Shown here: one piece after another, positions 1 to 20,341 of the stretch
How positions within the stretch are numbered: the first letter of the stretch is position 1
Layout: each line of letters begins with the position of its first letter
Source of the DNA: Sanghuangporus weigelae
Lineage: Eukaryota > Basidiomycota > Agaricomycetes > Hymenochaetales > Hymenochaetaceae
DNA length: 64,000 nucleotides
NCBI GenBank assembly: GCA_033182465.1
Contig: CP137319.1
Span: 3,162,001 to 3,226,000 of the forward strand
Direction: 5' to 3'
Position numbers and translations under genes: made by a program
Notes under the pieces: generated by a model
Databases searched by the model: none
What the model was told of the DNA's origin: nothing
Seen by the model: only the letters and a program-made list of their open reading frames with translations

Positions 1-1062
1 TTCGTGAAGGTGTAACTGTCGGTGACCCTATCAAACTGGCCAGAGAAATGGCTTTCCAGGGCTATTCGATCGTAGGTGGTTCTTTTTAGATCATGGAGAC
101 TAGATTTCGATATCCAACTCTAGTTCACTCTTGCTTGTGAACCGACTCTTGGAAATACCACGGTGATTGTTGCTTACTTCCCTTGTACTCACAAATCTGA
201 CGATGACATGTAGGAATACGCGATAGACTTCTATAAGGCGCTATCAGATATGACCCTGTGAGTTCATTTGCTGATTATGTGGATATTCCACGAAGTTGAC
301 TTTCTCGGACTCATCAGAGGAGTATTCTGCGCCTTAACCGACCACAGGCTACTCGCAGCGTGTCTCATTGGATCACTGCTGGAGAGAATTGACTTGAGAA
401 AGCTGAGTGAAGAGTACCAGGCAGACATAGCAAAGCGAGTGCTCGAGGACCACCTGTCCATCGACGAAGTCGTAGAGGAACTTCATGGAAAGTTGACTTA
501 TCAGGGTCACCAGGTCACCACCCTCCAAGTCGACGATATTTATAACAATCTACCTGCTGCGAAACATAATTACAAGACTTTCCTGGGAAGCAACTCGCTC
601 TCAGACGCTTCGAGACTACTGAAGAGGGTGAGCTTCCACTGATGATATGTTGGGCTTATCGACACTTACTTTCCCAGGTATTTTCCCGACGTCATAATTC
701 TGTGTGTATGAGAGCAGTTCAGGAGAGCAAAAGCAGCTACGGCGACGAGCGCGGCATCTTTTCGACTGTTGCAATTCGATTCCGAAATCTTGGAGCGCAC
801 AGAATCAGTCTGAAAATGTTCGACGCAGAACTACGAAGCATGAGCGAGGACATTGTCCTTCCGGACAATTTTACGATAGTCAGGACGTTTAAGATCAATA
901 TTCCCGTCAACTTCGTTCTGACTTGTGGCCCAAGGATCAAAAACTTCAGGTATGTGCATCGATGTCCCTCGTTTACCTTATCCTAAATTGTTACAATTGG
1001 TTAGCCGGACCTTCGACAAGGAGCAGGACATTGATCTAGATCAGATCTTCAACTACTCGTAG
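1..1062 (+). CDS. vWA-domain protein, C-terminal part (5' end outside window)
   Basis: The first 90 bases read in frame 3 as GDPIKLAREMAFQGYSIVGG, which matches the late part of the vWA fold in large basidiomycete vWA proteins. Next come a YAIDFYKALSDMT stretch (about 208-252) and an exon at about 268-630 with LLAACLIGSLLERIDLRKL and a following helical region typical of the segment after the vWA fold. The last exons are about 660-950 and 1004-1062; joined at the GTATGT (about 951) and TTAG (about 1003) sites they read RIKNF-SRTFDKEQDIDLDQIFNYS and stop at 1060-1062. The metal-site half of the domain would lie upstream of the window. The match rests on remembered family patterns. The function of these proteins is not established. 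Exon edges are approximate. Confidence 0.6.
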
Positions 1063-1947
1063 GGGTATACACCACGCCTTGGATGTTCCAAGCTGAGAAG
1101 CAAGATCATGTAATGTTAGGCTCCACAATCAACTGGTGATCTGTGTTATTTTGTTTGTGCTTATCGGATTAGCGCCATGAACAAATGTCCTCTACACAGT
1201 TTCGATAGGGTTCGTTTGCCTTCCGGTCAAAAACACACACGCACATTAACTTCGCTTCACTTGTTCCTGTATCGGAGATCCTCGCAAACGTGTTTCGCGC
1301 ATTGCAGCGCTTATAATCGGGAACTTTGACTCAGCAGTAACTACGTCAATCAGTGGCTTGGTCCGTCAATGCCAATCAAATTGATAACCAGAGGTACTTG
1401 CTGCGGTTCTTTTCAATTCAGAACGCGTGGGCGTTTATTGCATCACCCTCCGCAAAGAACACATTATTGGCCCGCGTCTTCTGCCGGCTTCGGATAAGGT
1501 TTGTCTCCGGAACTTGTTTCAGGACGGTTGAATATCATGGTGTGTACTTTCTTGTGCCGTCTTACACGAGCATTTCTTGCGCAGTGTATTTTTGATGGAA
1601 CGAGCGCTATCGGAGACAGAGCGCACCAAACTTCTGCTACAAACGACCGTTTTCCTCCGGTTTCCTTCTGGGGATTTCATTTCACGATCATTCCACCGTA
1701 ACGCCAGGAAGTGTTCGTTTTAAGAGCGCTGGACTGGAAGAATCAAGTTCACACTAAAGGATAAGGAAACTTTAAGTAGACTCTGAGTCAAGCAGCGAGG
1801 TGTCAATGAGGCGCAACATTCCAGCGCTTCGAAGTGACGACTGCTATTTGAAGACTCTCTGCCTATGAGCTTTTAGCCAGACCGATCATTTCTACACATT
1901 CATCGAAAGAGAGGCAACTGGTGCGCTCTCAAGGTCGGCAGAGCACT
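1063..1947. other. intergenic region, no gene recognised
   Basis: About 0.9 kb between two vWA-type genes. The open frames here (for example 1353-1595) are short and match nothing I recognise. It should hold the 3' end of the first gene and the promoter of the second. Confidence 0.5.
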
Positions 1948-2567
1948 ATGGACTTTTCTCAACGTCTATCCACGTCCCTGTAAGTCATGCACTAAGAAGC
2001 ATCGTACTAGTTCTCACTTCAAGCTTCAGCGACATAGTCTTCATACAGGACACTCAGAAGACTTTGAATGATCACCTCAGTGTTTCCCTAAAGGCCATAG
2101 AAAGTGTCATAGCACACGCCCCTCTTCTGCCTCGCTATCGACCTGGTGGCATTCGATTCGGACTCGTCACATTCTGTGATGATGGAAGAGAGCCCACCCA
2201 AGACAAGCCTGAGATCACAACGTATAAACTCTCAGATAATCACGACCAATTTCTCCGTTCTCTTCATTCTCTGAAAGCTAAACAAGTCGCTCCCGTCTCC
2301 GACGGAGCGAATCATGCACTGCGTCTTGCACTCGAGGCCTCTGCCGGAGCCGATTGGAACGCGAGCTCCGACAAAATCATAATCTTGTCTGTATATAAGC
2401 GTTCTAGACCTCTTGGTATGTCTGGAATCATGCTTTACAAGGGGTCCGATGCTGAAATCCTCGCTATAGACTCGTCAATTGTTAAAATCTTGCGTCGGCT
2501 TTCAAAGGAGAATGTTCATCTAGTACGCACGCATCTCTTGATTCGTCATTATAAGAGAGTCTCATGA
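1948..2567 (+). CDS. second vWA-like protein, N-terminal half (3' structure unresolved)
   Basis: ATG at 1948 opens a short exon (1948-1979). GTAAGT at 1980 and CAG ending at 2029 join it in phase to 2030 onward, giving MDFSQRLSTSLDIVFIQDTQ. This is the first beta strand of a vWA domain, followed by GGIRFGLVTFCDDGREPTQD, a DQFLRSLHSLKA helix and a W..SSDKIIIL strand, all in the usual vWA order. The metal-binding DxSxS site reads DTQKT, so the second serine is a threonine and the middle position is altered. The C-terminal half of the domain (the GDPLKLAREMA type helix) is only weakly visible at about 2470-2520 (SSIVKILRRLSKENVHL). The gene may end early, be degraded, or continue into the disordered reading frames from about 3.1 kb. 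Confidence 0.5.
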
Positions 2568-2650
2568 TCACTCTGAAATCCTAACAAGTTTATGACAAGA
2601 GAGTAGGTATTTAAAGTACAGATGATATCGCGCACTTACATGCTTGCTTT

Positions 2651-3134
2651 AGCATGCACATTTTGGACCTCTTCGATGAAGAACCTGATCAAGCATTTGT
2701 TAAGGATATAGAACGCCTCGACTTCGCTGCGCCTTTGTATATATCGGCCTTTATCTATGCCGCTCTGGGAGCCCACTCAGACCGCTACCAGAAAAATAAC
2801 GAACATACGAAAAATACCAAATCACTTGCCGCCTTCTTTCTATGGGACTGGGGTTGTGAGGGGGAGAAGTGTAGTATTCTGGATACCGGGAAGCCGGAGC
2901 CATTTCTTCTCGGAACTAAGCGTTTGTCTCTCGAAAGTAAGCCATATTGAGCTTCACGGACTCCACTGGGTACTCATATCCTGAAACAGATGACCGGATG
3001 ACTGGTTTTATACCCTTTTCCGAGCCAGGCAGCGAGATACAGAAAGGACGCGTTTTCCCGGGCTCTGAAATAAGTCGATTTCCAAGCTTAGGTGCGTTAA
3101 CTTTAATCCATACACTGAAATATACTCATTTACG
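2651..3134 (+). other. unassigned open frames between vWA-like gene and disordered-protein region
   Basis: A 98-codon frame (2654-2950, first codon ATG, starts MHILDLFDEEPDQAFVKDIE) follows a TTTAG acceptor-like site, so it may be an exon of the gene that starts at 1948. I do not recognise the sequence and could not join it confidently on either side. Confidence 0.25.
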
Positions 3135-6100
3135 TTGCAAGAGTATGGCATTGAAAAAAGTCCGACAGCGACTCTTGTAAATCCAATGTCGCCGGGATTC
3201 AGCTCAACTACGCGAACGGTTAGCAGGGAGGATAGCAATTCCGAAGATGGTGAGCGTACATTGGCAGTCGCATTCACTCAGATTCATGCTGACACCATGC
3301 TAACCATCCCGTCTGTTGAACTCACGTCCTGCTCGACTGTATTTCAAGCTTCAGACCTTGAACAAGACATCAACGAACGTCCGGTCAAACAGGTTGGCCT
3401 CAACTCACCAGGTATGTTTAAATGATCTATCTAATTTATTAATGGCTTTTGCTCAAGACATTTAGTGGATAAAGGGTCAAGCGTGCTCGAGGAGGGTTCT
3501 GATCGTACAGCAAGTGCCCATCAAGCACAGGTAAACGAGTTGGTGATCAATAAACGTGCGTCTTCCGTCATGAAAATCATCATCTCGGATAACATTCGTA
3601 GACTTTCAAATAGTCATCGACGCGGAGAAACGAGACGGCGAAGCGGTAGACCACAAAGGTGCAGCACATCAGCCGACCAGCTCATCGATTCCATCAGGTT
3701 ATGGAGACAACACTACGACAGATCCTGAACTCAGCATTAAAGCGACCGCTTCTGAAGCTACAATCGGTAAGTGGCTATTTTTACTTCTCACCTTGCAATC
3801 TCTGTTAACATGCGCCCGATATAGTGACGCAGTCCAAGATCGAGGCTCTGCTGAAGTACAATACGCGGAACGGAAATGTATTTCAAAATCCATCGATTCT
3901 GGCGCGTGAAAACGAGGCTCCGAATGGTACATAAGAAATTCGCTTCTTGCTTATAATGTCCTGAGCTAATCGAAGACCTGGAAGGTGCGATCCCCGACCA
4001 TTTTCCGACGCAAGATAGTGATGATGTAGGAGGGTTCCACAATCCGACATCCACGACACCGCGAAAGCGCATTCAAAGTCATCCGGCCAACAACTCATCA
4101 GACGAACTTGGAGGAAATATGCCCACTGAGGCAACACCATGCAGCCCATCCACTTTCGTCTCTCCCCAGCTGACGGAATTACCGGCATCGGAACAGAACC
4201 GTGAAACTAAAAAAATTTCGCGGGACGTCTCTCGGTATCCGAAGCGGAAGAAAACGATCACCGACACGGAGCGAGCCGCAGAGCCCAGTTCCGACTCGGC
4301 TGGTGCCGAGAAGAAACACGATCACATGATCGACTCCGTATTGGTTGGACCATTGGCGTCTCAATCCCAGAGACCAGGTATGCATATTCATGCATCTACA
4401 GCATTTTGCGTACTGACTATGGAGCCTAGTTTCGATCTCTCATACGAATCGTGATACTGAGAAACCAGGTCTGATAGCGCTGAAGTCAGAGACAATCTCA
4501 AGAGATGCAGTACCCGGGCACGACGACTCCGTTCCAAGTCGTGCACAGTCAGCTCAGCAAGTCCCAGATTCCTCCAAGACGCCTTCAGTATCGCAAACTC
4601 GTCATAGCGAGCAAACACTTATCAACTCCATCAACGCGAAGAAGCAGCCGATATCGAGTGGACAGCGTCTCGCGTATGCCGATGGTACGATGTTAGCACC
4701 TCGCACCTCTTGGACGCTGATTCATTACCTATGCTCCAGTGCTCAAGAGTGCGAAAAGCGCAGACATTTTGCGTAAACCAGTCGGACAGACGGATGATCG
4801 TGGCAGATATTCTGATGGAAGCGCCCGAGAGTTAGACTCCGGTGCGTGCTTCTGATGATCTGATAGGTGCCGTCTAACGTTTCAACAAAGACCGCCGTAC
4901 CAAATTTCCCTTGTCATCGAGCCCTGCACATCCGCCCTCCATTGATACCCATGATAAGCAGGACTCTAAGCTCCACCAGCGCAATGAGGAGGTTGTTACA
5001 CTGACAGACAAGGCCAATGCCAATGATGTCCCGATACTCAGTAATGTGCAGTCAGAAAGCAGCTCCTCCCGTTCTGCTAGGAACGAGAAGGACTTGACTC
5101 ACAACCCGATAGCTACTCCGACGGCGAATTCCGTGAAATCTCCAGACTTGCGAAGCGATGAAATGTCCGGCGAAATGAACAGCGTCCCGCTCATCCGTAG
5201 TGACCGGAAGAGACAAGGTGAGTATTCTTTCGCGTTGTGCGCATTAAGACGCTCATTTTCTCAATAGACATTGAGGAAGATGTTATTTCTCCGACAAAGA
5301 AAGAAAAAGACTCCGCCAGCTCAGTCGGTCCCGCAGTCACATATTCGCCTGCTGCCGAAGGCGGATTGCAAGTTAATGTAGCATCAGACTGTGCCGTCGG
5401 GCTCGACCAAAACAGCAAGGACCTTAATGTATTTATGAAAGCCGGAGAACCCGGTCCCGGAGTAGGAACCCGCGCTCGTCAATCAGAGGAGCAAGGCAAA
5501 GATTCCGGAACATCAGATGTAAGCCGGTCATTATGAAATTCGACCGGTCCGTTCTCTTACTCAGCCAAACTAGTCTTCCTCTGAAGGATCGGCGTCAGAA
5601 AAAGCCAATACTGTAATAGTACAGAAAGGCGGCAGCAGCACTCCTCGCCGAGGGAAGGATATTAGCTCAGAGAATCGACTGTTGCAACCTACAGGATGTA
5701 GAAGACCTGTGTCTAAAGGTCTGCCTGTTATCGTCTACAAACATGATGGGATCGTGCTTACCTCCTATCATCGTAAAGATTCATTACCGTCTAAATCTCT
5801 TGGCTCCCCTAACCCGTCGAAAGGTATGAACTTAACATTGACGTAGACGAGATAGTCTAAACATTATTCGCCCGTTTAGACTCAGCCAACCTATCAAGCT
5901 CTTTGATGTCGCAAAAGATGCATGAAGCGGAAAACACCACAGGAGAAAAGCCCGTTGCGCAAGAATCTGAGTCGAATAAAAGCATCGAAAATCGGACTCT
6001 CAAGGGTAACTAGACCTCTAGCTGAAGATACCATCCCTTCCTGACTTTTCGTTACAGAGACCAGGTTAGGGACTACTGTTAACTCTTCGCAGGTCAAGAG

Positions 6101-9100
6101 CTCGTCTGCATCCAATAGGCGATCCGACACACTTTCTGAAGCCTCTCTAAAGAGTGACTTTAAGACATCAGGTTTGCTTGCTCCTAAACGTTGTCCTGCG
6201 ATTCGCTAACTCGGTCTAATAGTTCGCAGCGAACAACACGTTAAGTCTGCAGAGACACATGTTCGGCCTTCGACTCCTAGGATCAACGATACGGACGGGG
6301 AAACTACAGGTGCTTCCATTTATCGTAGATAGGATTCGGTCCGGTGCATCTGATCGGATACATTTCTGTTAGCAATACAAAAGGCTGCTAATCGGACAAT
6401 TGAAGAGTCTCATGCGCAGGCTGTGCTCCGAATGGCGCCTCAAATCACGAAACATCAGCATACAGATCAGACCGCGGATGTCCCGACAGCAGGTTCCGAA
6501 TTTAAGTCGCAGCAGAACTTAATGACTTCGAACAGCGGAGGCAACATCATTCGCTACGATACTTCTTCGAGTCCGTCTCTCGTCCCTGCCCGAGATTATC
6601 ATACGATCTCAGAAGGGCAACGGCCGACACAAGGAGCAGAAGAAAAAGTCTCATCGTGCTGTATGTCTTTATATCATTTTCATGATAGCACTGCATTAAA
6701 ATTTTAGAAGATGCAGGGTCAACGACGACTACTGCATTAAAAGGGCTTGAGATTGCTACGAGAGAGCTGCATGAAAAAGATACTCCGTCCGAATCAAATA
6801 GACCATCAGATTGTATCACTCTACCAGTGAACCAAACAGAACTACGTCCCCAACGGGGCCAATCGGATGTAACTTCTGAAATAACTCAGGGTCATGCATC
6901 AAAATCAACGGAGAGAAAAGGTGCGTCGATGCAAACCAATGATGCTTTTGACAAAGGCCCATTCCTGTTTATAGCGCCTGCTGCAGAAGAGGGCGAGTCT
7001 ATTTCATCTGGTTCCTCGAGACTGGCTTCGCAGAAGAATGATGCGAATATGGAAGGCATTCATCCTTTGAACGCGATAGGTAGGGTCCACGCTTGACTCC
7101 GTGACAGCTATGTATTTAAGTCGTGTTTAGTCTTGGCTAACGAAGTGCCGCGGCCTCGGAAAGAAATGTTGCAATCTGCCCATCTCGAAAGGCAATGTGA
7201 AAACGGTGCACCAACAGAAGTGGAATCATTGAATACACAGGCGACTGGTACTGTCCCCGAGCCAGGTAAGTGCCTTCAAATGTAGACTGCATGTTCGTTC
7301 TCAAGCCTGTTTTTCTCGCAGGAACGAATGTAACAACTATTCCAAAGGCAAGGCCAGCGGTGCCCGCAACCGAGGTCAGGTCAAGGACTGGACATCTAGG
7401 ATCGAAGTTGCCCAGCCCGGACGGCCCTGCACAGAAGCCCTTGGAAAAAAGGCGATCTAGCTCTGAAATCGGCCCCGGGGCGTCTAGTGGCAGAATTAGA
7501 GGACAGCTTTCACCATCATTGTACCCGAATGAGGATACCCCCTTTTCCATAAACAATCGTTCTCCTGCTTCGATTCCCAAGCCTCGAGATTCACAACATC
7601 AGGTGCCCAGTCAGTCGTCTGCGTCGACGCCAAAGCAAGCAGGAACAGGTAGCGTCTTTCGCTTTGCTCGCCCATTGCCAAACAGTCTATGAAGTGGCCA
7701 ATTACTATTTAGGAACTATCGACGTACCTGTAGGAAAAGTACTCACACCGAGAATACGCGCCTCGTCGTCTAAGGATCATGCTACATCAGGCTGGTATTT
7801 TTTCCTCTCTTACACGTATTATGCCTCATACTCCTCTGTCCAGAAAATAAGATGACTTCTAGTAATATGGTCAAGGAACCGAAGAATGCTCATACATTGC
7901 GGGAAAACTCATGCTATTCTATTGAGCCCGATTGCAATAGTACTCGGTACCAAGGTAGGCTGCCGACTCTTCACATGCCTTCCATCATTCTGAGTAGATG
8001 ATCTATTAGTGTCGCTATCGATCGGAGAGTCCAGGCTCGTGAACAACGGAGTAGAAGGAGCGGCGAATGACACGCTCACAAATATAGACCGTTCTGCAGC
8101 TCCAGCAATCTTATTGGCGACATCCCAATTGGCAGTTCCTAGCTCTGAACATCAGACTAGCCAAGGCGTCAATGCGCCAGCCGTACAACAACCAATGGAC
8201 ACTGCATCCAGCCCTCAGGTCATGAAACGTGAGGAGGCTACGGGAGTTCCGACAACTTGTCCCAGACTGGAGTCACCACGAAGTCCTGCGATTCCTTTCA
8301 GGAAAAAAGACAGTACCATTTGCAATGATGGTAACACGAATCGGCTCTCCTCTTCTGCTTCAGCGCCAAAGGGGAGAGCGATCTCGGATACCGAGCCGAC
8401 ATCGCGACCAACTGAAGAAAAAGGTTTTCCGTCCAGTATGTTTCTGTTTTAGTATTAAACAAAAAACGCATTCTGATTACAGACGTAGGAAACAACTTAG
8501 CAAATTCATCTGTTAAAGCACCCACAAGTATCAAAGTTGATAGCAACGAGTCGGGCGAGAGCGTGGCTTTCTCACCAAGCAGGCCATCAGCTCGCAAGGC
8601 GCTTATAGAAGAGAATCAGCCTTCCAGACGCTCTTCTGATCTTGGCATTCAGGGATCCGCTGCATCCAAGGGATGCAAGGAGATTGGGAACAAGAATGGT
8701 ACGCGAATCTCTGATTTTCTGACGTGCTGATTTCAACTATGTCCTCAGACGTCCAGCTTCCACATCCAAAGAAAGATATATTACAGTTTACTCATCGAAT
8801 CAAGCGGGATGAAGGGAATTTGTCGATAAAGAACGTCTCTCTAGAACGTACCGTACCTAGCTCTGGTAGGCTCCTTCATTTGTAGAACAACTAGTTGCTT
8901 CTAAGTCCAGTCTGGTTACAGCGGCAAGCGACGTTACCGTTCCAAAGCTACGTGCAGTACCACACGTAGCCGAAACTAAGGTTGCCGCTCAACAGCGTGA
9001 ACCGAGATTACCCGGTCTAGAGAGTCATAGGCCGAATCATCTAGGAATATCACCATCTATTCTCGAGAAAGTCCATGGAAATTCCGGTAACGAAGCCGAA

Positions 9101-12030
9101 GGTTTGTCTTCACCATCATCTCTCGCGGATGAGGGTGCTGGCATTCCTGTGATTAGTCGTTCCCCTACCTCGAATCTCGAACCTCAATACGCACAACATC
9201 TTGCGCCCAATTGGCCTTCTGCACCGATGCCAAAGCAATTTGGTAATGTTTTCCACTTGCCCATGGACGCCTCAAACAATCACTAATTCGAGTGATATTT
9301 GTTCATGTAGGGGCTTCAGAATCCACAGACGCTGAAGGAGGAACCCTGACGTCCGCACGACCCACTTCATCGAAGGAACATTTCTCACCAAGTGAGTCCT
9401 GGTTTCTTCTTTCGTAGAATGTTGTCTTATAGTTCCCGCGCAGACGACAAAGTGTCAACGCCTCGCAGTACTGCGATCAGGGAAGCACAGATTGATGGCA
9501 CTGAAACGAAAATATTGAAGGCTTCTACTAAATTGGGTGGAATTGATGGAGCAGCACTAGGCATATCTTCAATTCTGTTTTGTCCTCATTTCAGGCAGCT
9601 CATCTTTCATTCAGTAGCGGATACTATATCAGCGTCTCCAGCATATGTGCCTTCGCGACTCGAGGATAATGGAGCAAAGACAACGACGAGGAGTGCCCGA
9701 CAAGTCACGGCGCATCAAGATACAGACCGGGCAACGAATATTCCATCAGCTTGCTTCGAACCGATGTCGTTTCAAGGCCCTGCGATTTCTTTGGGCGGGG
9801 GAGACAGTACCGCACGGAATGATACTTACGCGAGCTCATCTCCCCAGAAGGATAGCGCAGTATCGGGAGATCAGCCACTGACACAGGGTGTGGTCAAAAA
9901 ATGTTCATCCTTCGGATTCATTCTCTTGATATCGTTTTACTGACATGTCAAACGCAGTTGATAACGGAGAGAAAGCGCCCCAGAAAACAGTCGTGGGTCT
10001 TACAGACATCGTCAAGCAATCCTCCGGAGATGAAGCCTTTCCAGGACCGAACAGTCCATCATCCCAAAGTATGCATCTTAATACGGCTTGCGCAGTTCAC
10101 CCTCACAGCATCCCATGCAGTATTGTCGCGACCTCGACACCATCCATCCATCACGGCTCCTCCGAAATCCGAAAAGGATAGCATGACCGATCCCATGAGG
10201 GGAAAAGGTGCGCAAATGTGTATCGATAACAGCTTATGGACTGTGCAGCTGATTCTTTCGGGTAGGACGTTTCGAAGTCGCAACTCGAGAAGCATACTCG
10301 CCCAAATCGCGTAGTCTCCCAACTTCCACTTCTGAGGAAGCTGGGGTGAACAAGGAATGCAGTCAGGTTTTGAGCGCAACAGGTGCGAGATTCACTTGAA
10401 GCGTTCGTACTTGAACATGGCCCTCATTCCATCTCAGCCGCCGAATCGATGCTCACTTGGAAAGGTGCCTTAAACTCTAGTCAGCCTGAAAAGCAACGTG
10501 AAAGCAGTGCGTCGACAATCGGAGTGTCTTCGAACACGCAAGTTACCCATGATATTCCCGGACCTGGTAAGAACCTTTTTATGGTAGTCTACATAGTAAC
10601 TTATAAGATTGATCTTCTTTCAGGAGGAAGTCGCGTAGCTGCTGCAAAGCTAGACTCATTAGTTCCTGCGACCGAAAGCAAGGTCTCCCCCCAACAGCGT
10701 GGATCGAAATTAGCCAGCCCAAACGGACCCCCTTCGAGTCGCCTGGGAATACCACCACAGGATTCCAACGTTATCAACGGAGCTCTTGGCAGTGAGGCCA
10801 GAGATCTGCCTTCACCATCGTCTCGTCCGAACAAGGGTACTGGCATTCCTGTGAATGGACGTTCTCCCACTTCGAATCTCATGCATCAAGGCTCGCAACA
10901 GCTCATGCCCAATCGGCCGTCTGTGTCGATACCGAAGCAATCTGGTATTGTTTCACAAACTCATGAATCACCCAGATGGTCACTCATTTGAGCAATATCT
11001 ACGGATTTAGGAGTTTCGGATCCGGCGCTGATCCCTGTTGGAAGGGAAGCAGTGACGACAGCACGTACCTCGCTGTCTAAAGAACATGTATCACCAAGCA
11101 AGTCTTCATTTCTTTCCTCTTCGTATATTGCCTTATATTTATGGTGCAGAGAACAAGGAAACAGATACCAGTAGTTCGGCAAAAACGAGAGTTGGTTTCC
11201 TTTCGGCCTCATCGCCGGTATCGGATGCGAAGTTCGTGCATTCAGTTACCACTTCACGGGGCAAGTAGAAATCTTTTGATAAGAGTCGGTTGCTGATTGA
11301 AGCATCCCGGGTATCATCCATTCTCGATGTTTTCAGAAGTCTACAGCACTACCCGACGTGCTCCAAGAGGTGCAGTTGAACCCATCAATCCTAAAACGAC
11401 GCGGAATATACAGATGGAGTCTGCTCATGGACGGACGTCCGAACTGCAGCAAGGTAATGTTATTTATAATGTTGCTGTACTTTCAGCCTTCAATCTGCCC
11501 GGCTAGAGAGTACGATGAATACAGCTAGAGGCAAGGAGCACGCCGCGGAACCCACGCCAGACGATTCTAGTGCCATACAAGAAGGTTAGTGGGTGTTACT
11601 ACGTTCTGCTTTCTTGACGTGCATTTTCACGTACTAACTTATTCGCTGCTTCAATAGGGTCTGTCATTTTACAGTCTCGGACAGGGAACAAAGCTGGTGC
11701 GTGTTCCTGCTCGTATTTCACATTTTATGAGCAACCCGTCTCACTTGGACCGTTCATCACAGCATCACAGCTCACCGAAGATATGAAAGGCAAAGGAAAA
11801 CAAGCACAGATGATGGTGAATGAGGAAATGAGAAAGCCTGTACAGGTGTCGAAGGAACCTAGAGTACCATTTGACCCCAAGATCGAAGTTGGCGAGCAAC
11901 CGATCACCAAGGAGCAGGTTTGTACTTTCCATCCGCGTGAAGTCTCTCGATGGTAGTAATCATCTCTCTGCAGACGAGGCGCGTTGTCCTTGAAGCATTG
12001 ATGACGTTTACACGCTTCAGTGCTATGTGA
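3135..12030 (+). CDS. very long, many-exon, Ser/Pro-rich disordered protein with internal tandem repeats
   Basis: About 9 kb of plus-strand reading frames cut by many short introns. Each exon is rich in Ser, Thr, Pro, Lys, Glu and Gln, with no hydrophobic core, transmembrane segment or known domain. Joins I checked are phase 1 (3415-3467, reading LNSPG-VDKGSSVLEEG). The last join (donor about 11919, acceptor CAG about 11974) gives ITKEQ-TRRVVLEALMTFTRFSAM and a stop at 12028-12030. From about 6.4 to 11.3 kb the exons recur in three rounds of about 1.6-1.7 kb. One exon has copies at about 7321-7648, 8916-9243 and 10621-10946, each ending in a (T/M/I)PKQ(A/F/S)G motif. It faces the BEACH gene tail to tail. 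The start is unresolved, and it may be the disordered tail of the vWA-like gene at 1948. Function unknown; low-complexity scaffold is a guess. Confidence 0.5.
6420..11300 (+). repeat. three tandem ~1.65-kb multi-exon units inside the disordered-protein gene
   Basis: Corresponding exon sets occur three times in the same order. The sets begin at about 6420, 8080 and 9640. A long SPTSNL/SPASIP exon follows at 7321, 8916 and 10621, then a SSKDHATS / SSKEHFSPS / LSKEHVSPS exon at about 7711, 9311 and 11010, then a further Lys/Thr/Ser-rich exon at about 7850, 9445 and 11150. Copies are clearly related but diverged. The SKEH-type exon and the GTGIP / GAGIP / EDTPF sites line up best. The unit includes introns, so the duplication was at the DNA level. 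Confidence 0.65.
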
Positions 12031-12271
12031 TAATTATCTCAATCCCTATATACATGTACGTTCTGTAGATGGCTATCGGAAAAGGAATTGTGATAAGGGT
12101 CGAAGTTGTCAAGCTATTTTCTCATCTCATGAATATCGAAAAAAGTATCGTGCAAAAGGAGAAATGATGATAATGAAGAGCATTCGAGGAAAGGACAAAA
12201 ATTCACTATGCAGCGAAAGAGAGGCCCGAGGAGAGGAGGGGAGATGACCGGAGGTCTCCACCAACAAAAAC

Positions 12272-19979
<7,708 letters not shown>

Positions 19980-20341
19980 CGCGTTGTCTCTGGTAGGTCT
20001 CTAGCTCATACTTAAGTAACTGCGGGTAGAGAAGTCTGTAAAAATCCTTAGGCTAAACGCTTCAAACATACTTCGATAACGAAGGGCCTATACCTTCCGT
20101 TCCAAGTACGCTATGGAGTCAATGTCCTGACCTGGCAGAGGTAAAGAGAGACCTGCGTGCGATAGCTCGTTGCTACAACTTCTGCCCAGATTTTGTTTGA
20201 GAGGAAATATTATGTAAATATTATGTAATAAATATCACGTGCCTTCATAATCAAATTGAATCTCCGCCGCATGAGACACGTCGAGTAACAGTGTGACGAT
20301 TTGATTCCTGTCCTTTCTCAGACCAGCAACCACCGCCTGCC
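19980..20341. promoter_or_regulatory. divergent intergenic promoter region
   Basis: A stretch of 362 bp between the start codons of the BEACH gene (minus) and the Cys4/acidic-protein gene (plus). It must hold both promoters. An AT-rich direct repeat, ATATTATGTAA / ATATTATGTAATAA, lies at about 20205-20230. No clear TATA box was assigned to either gene. Confidence 0.4.
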
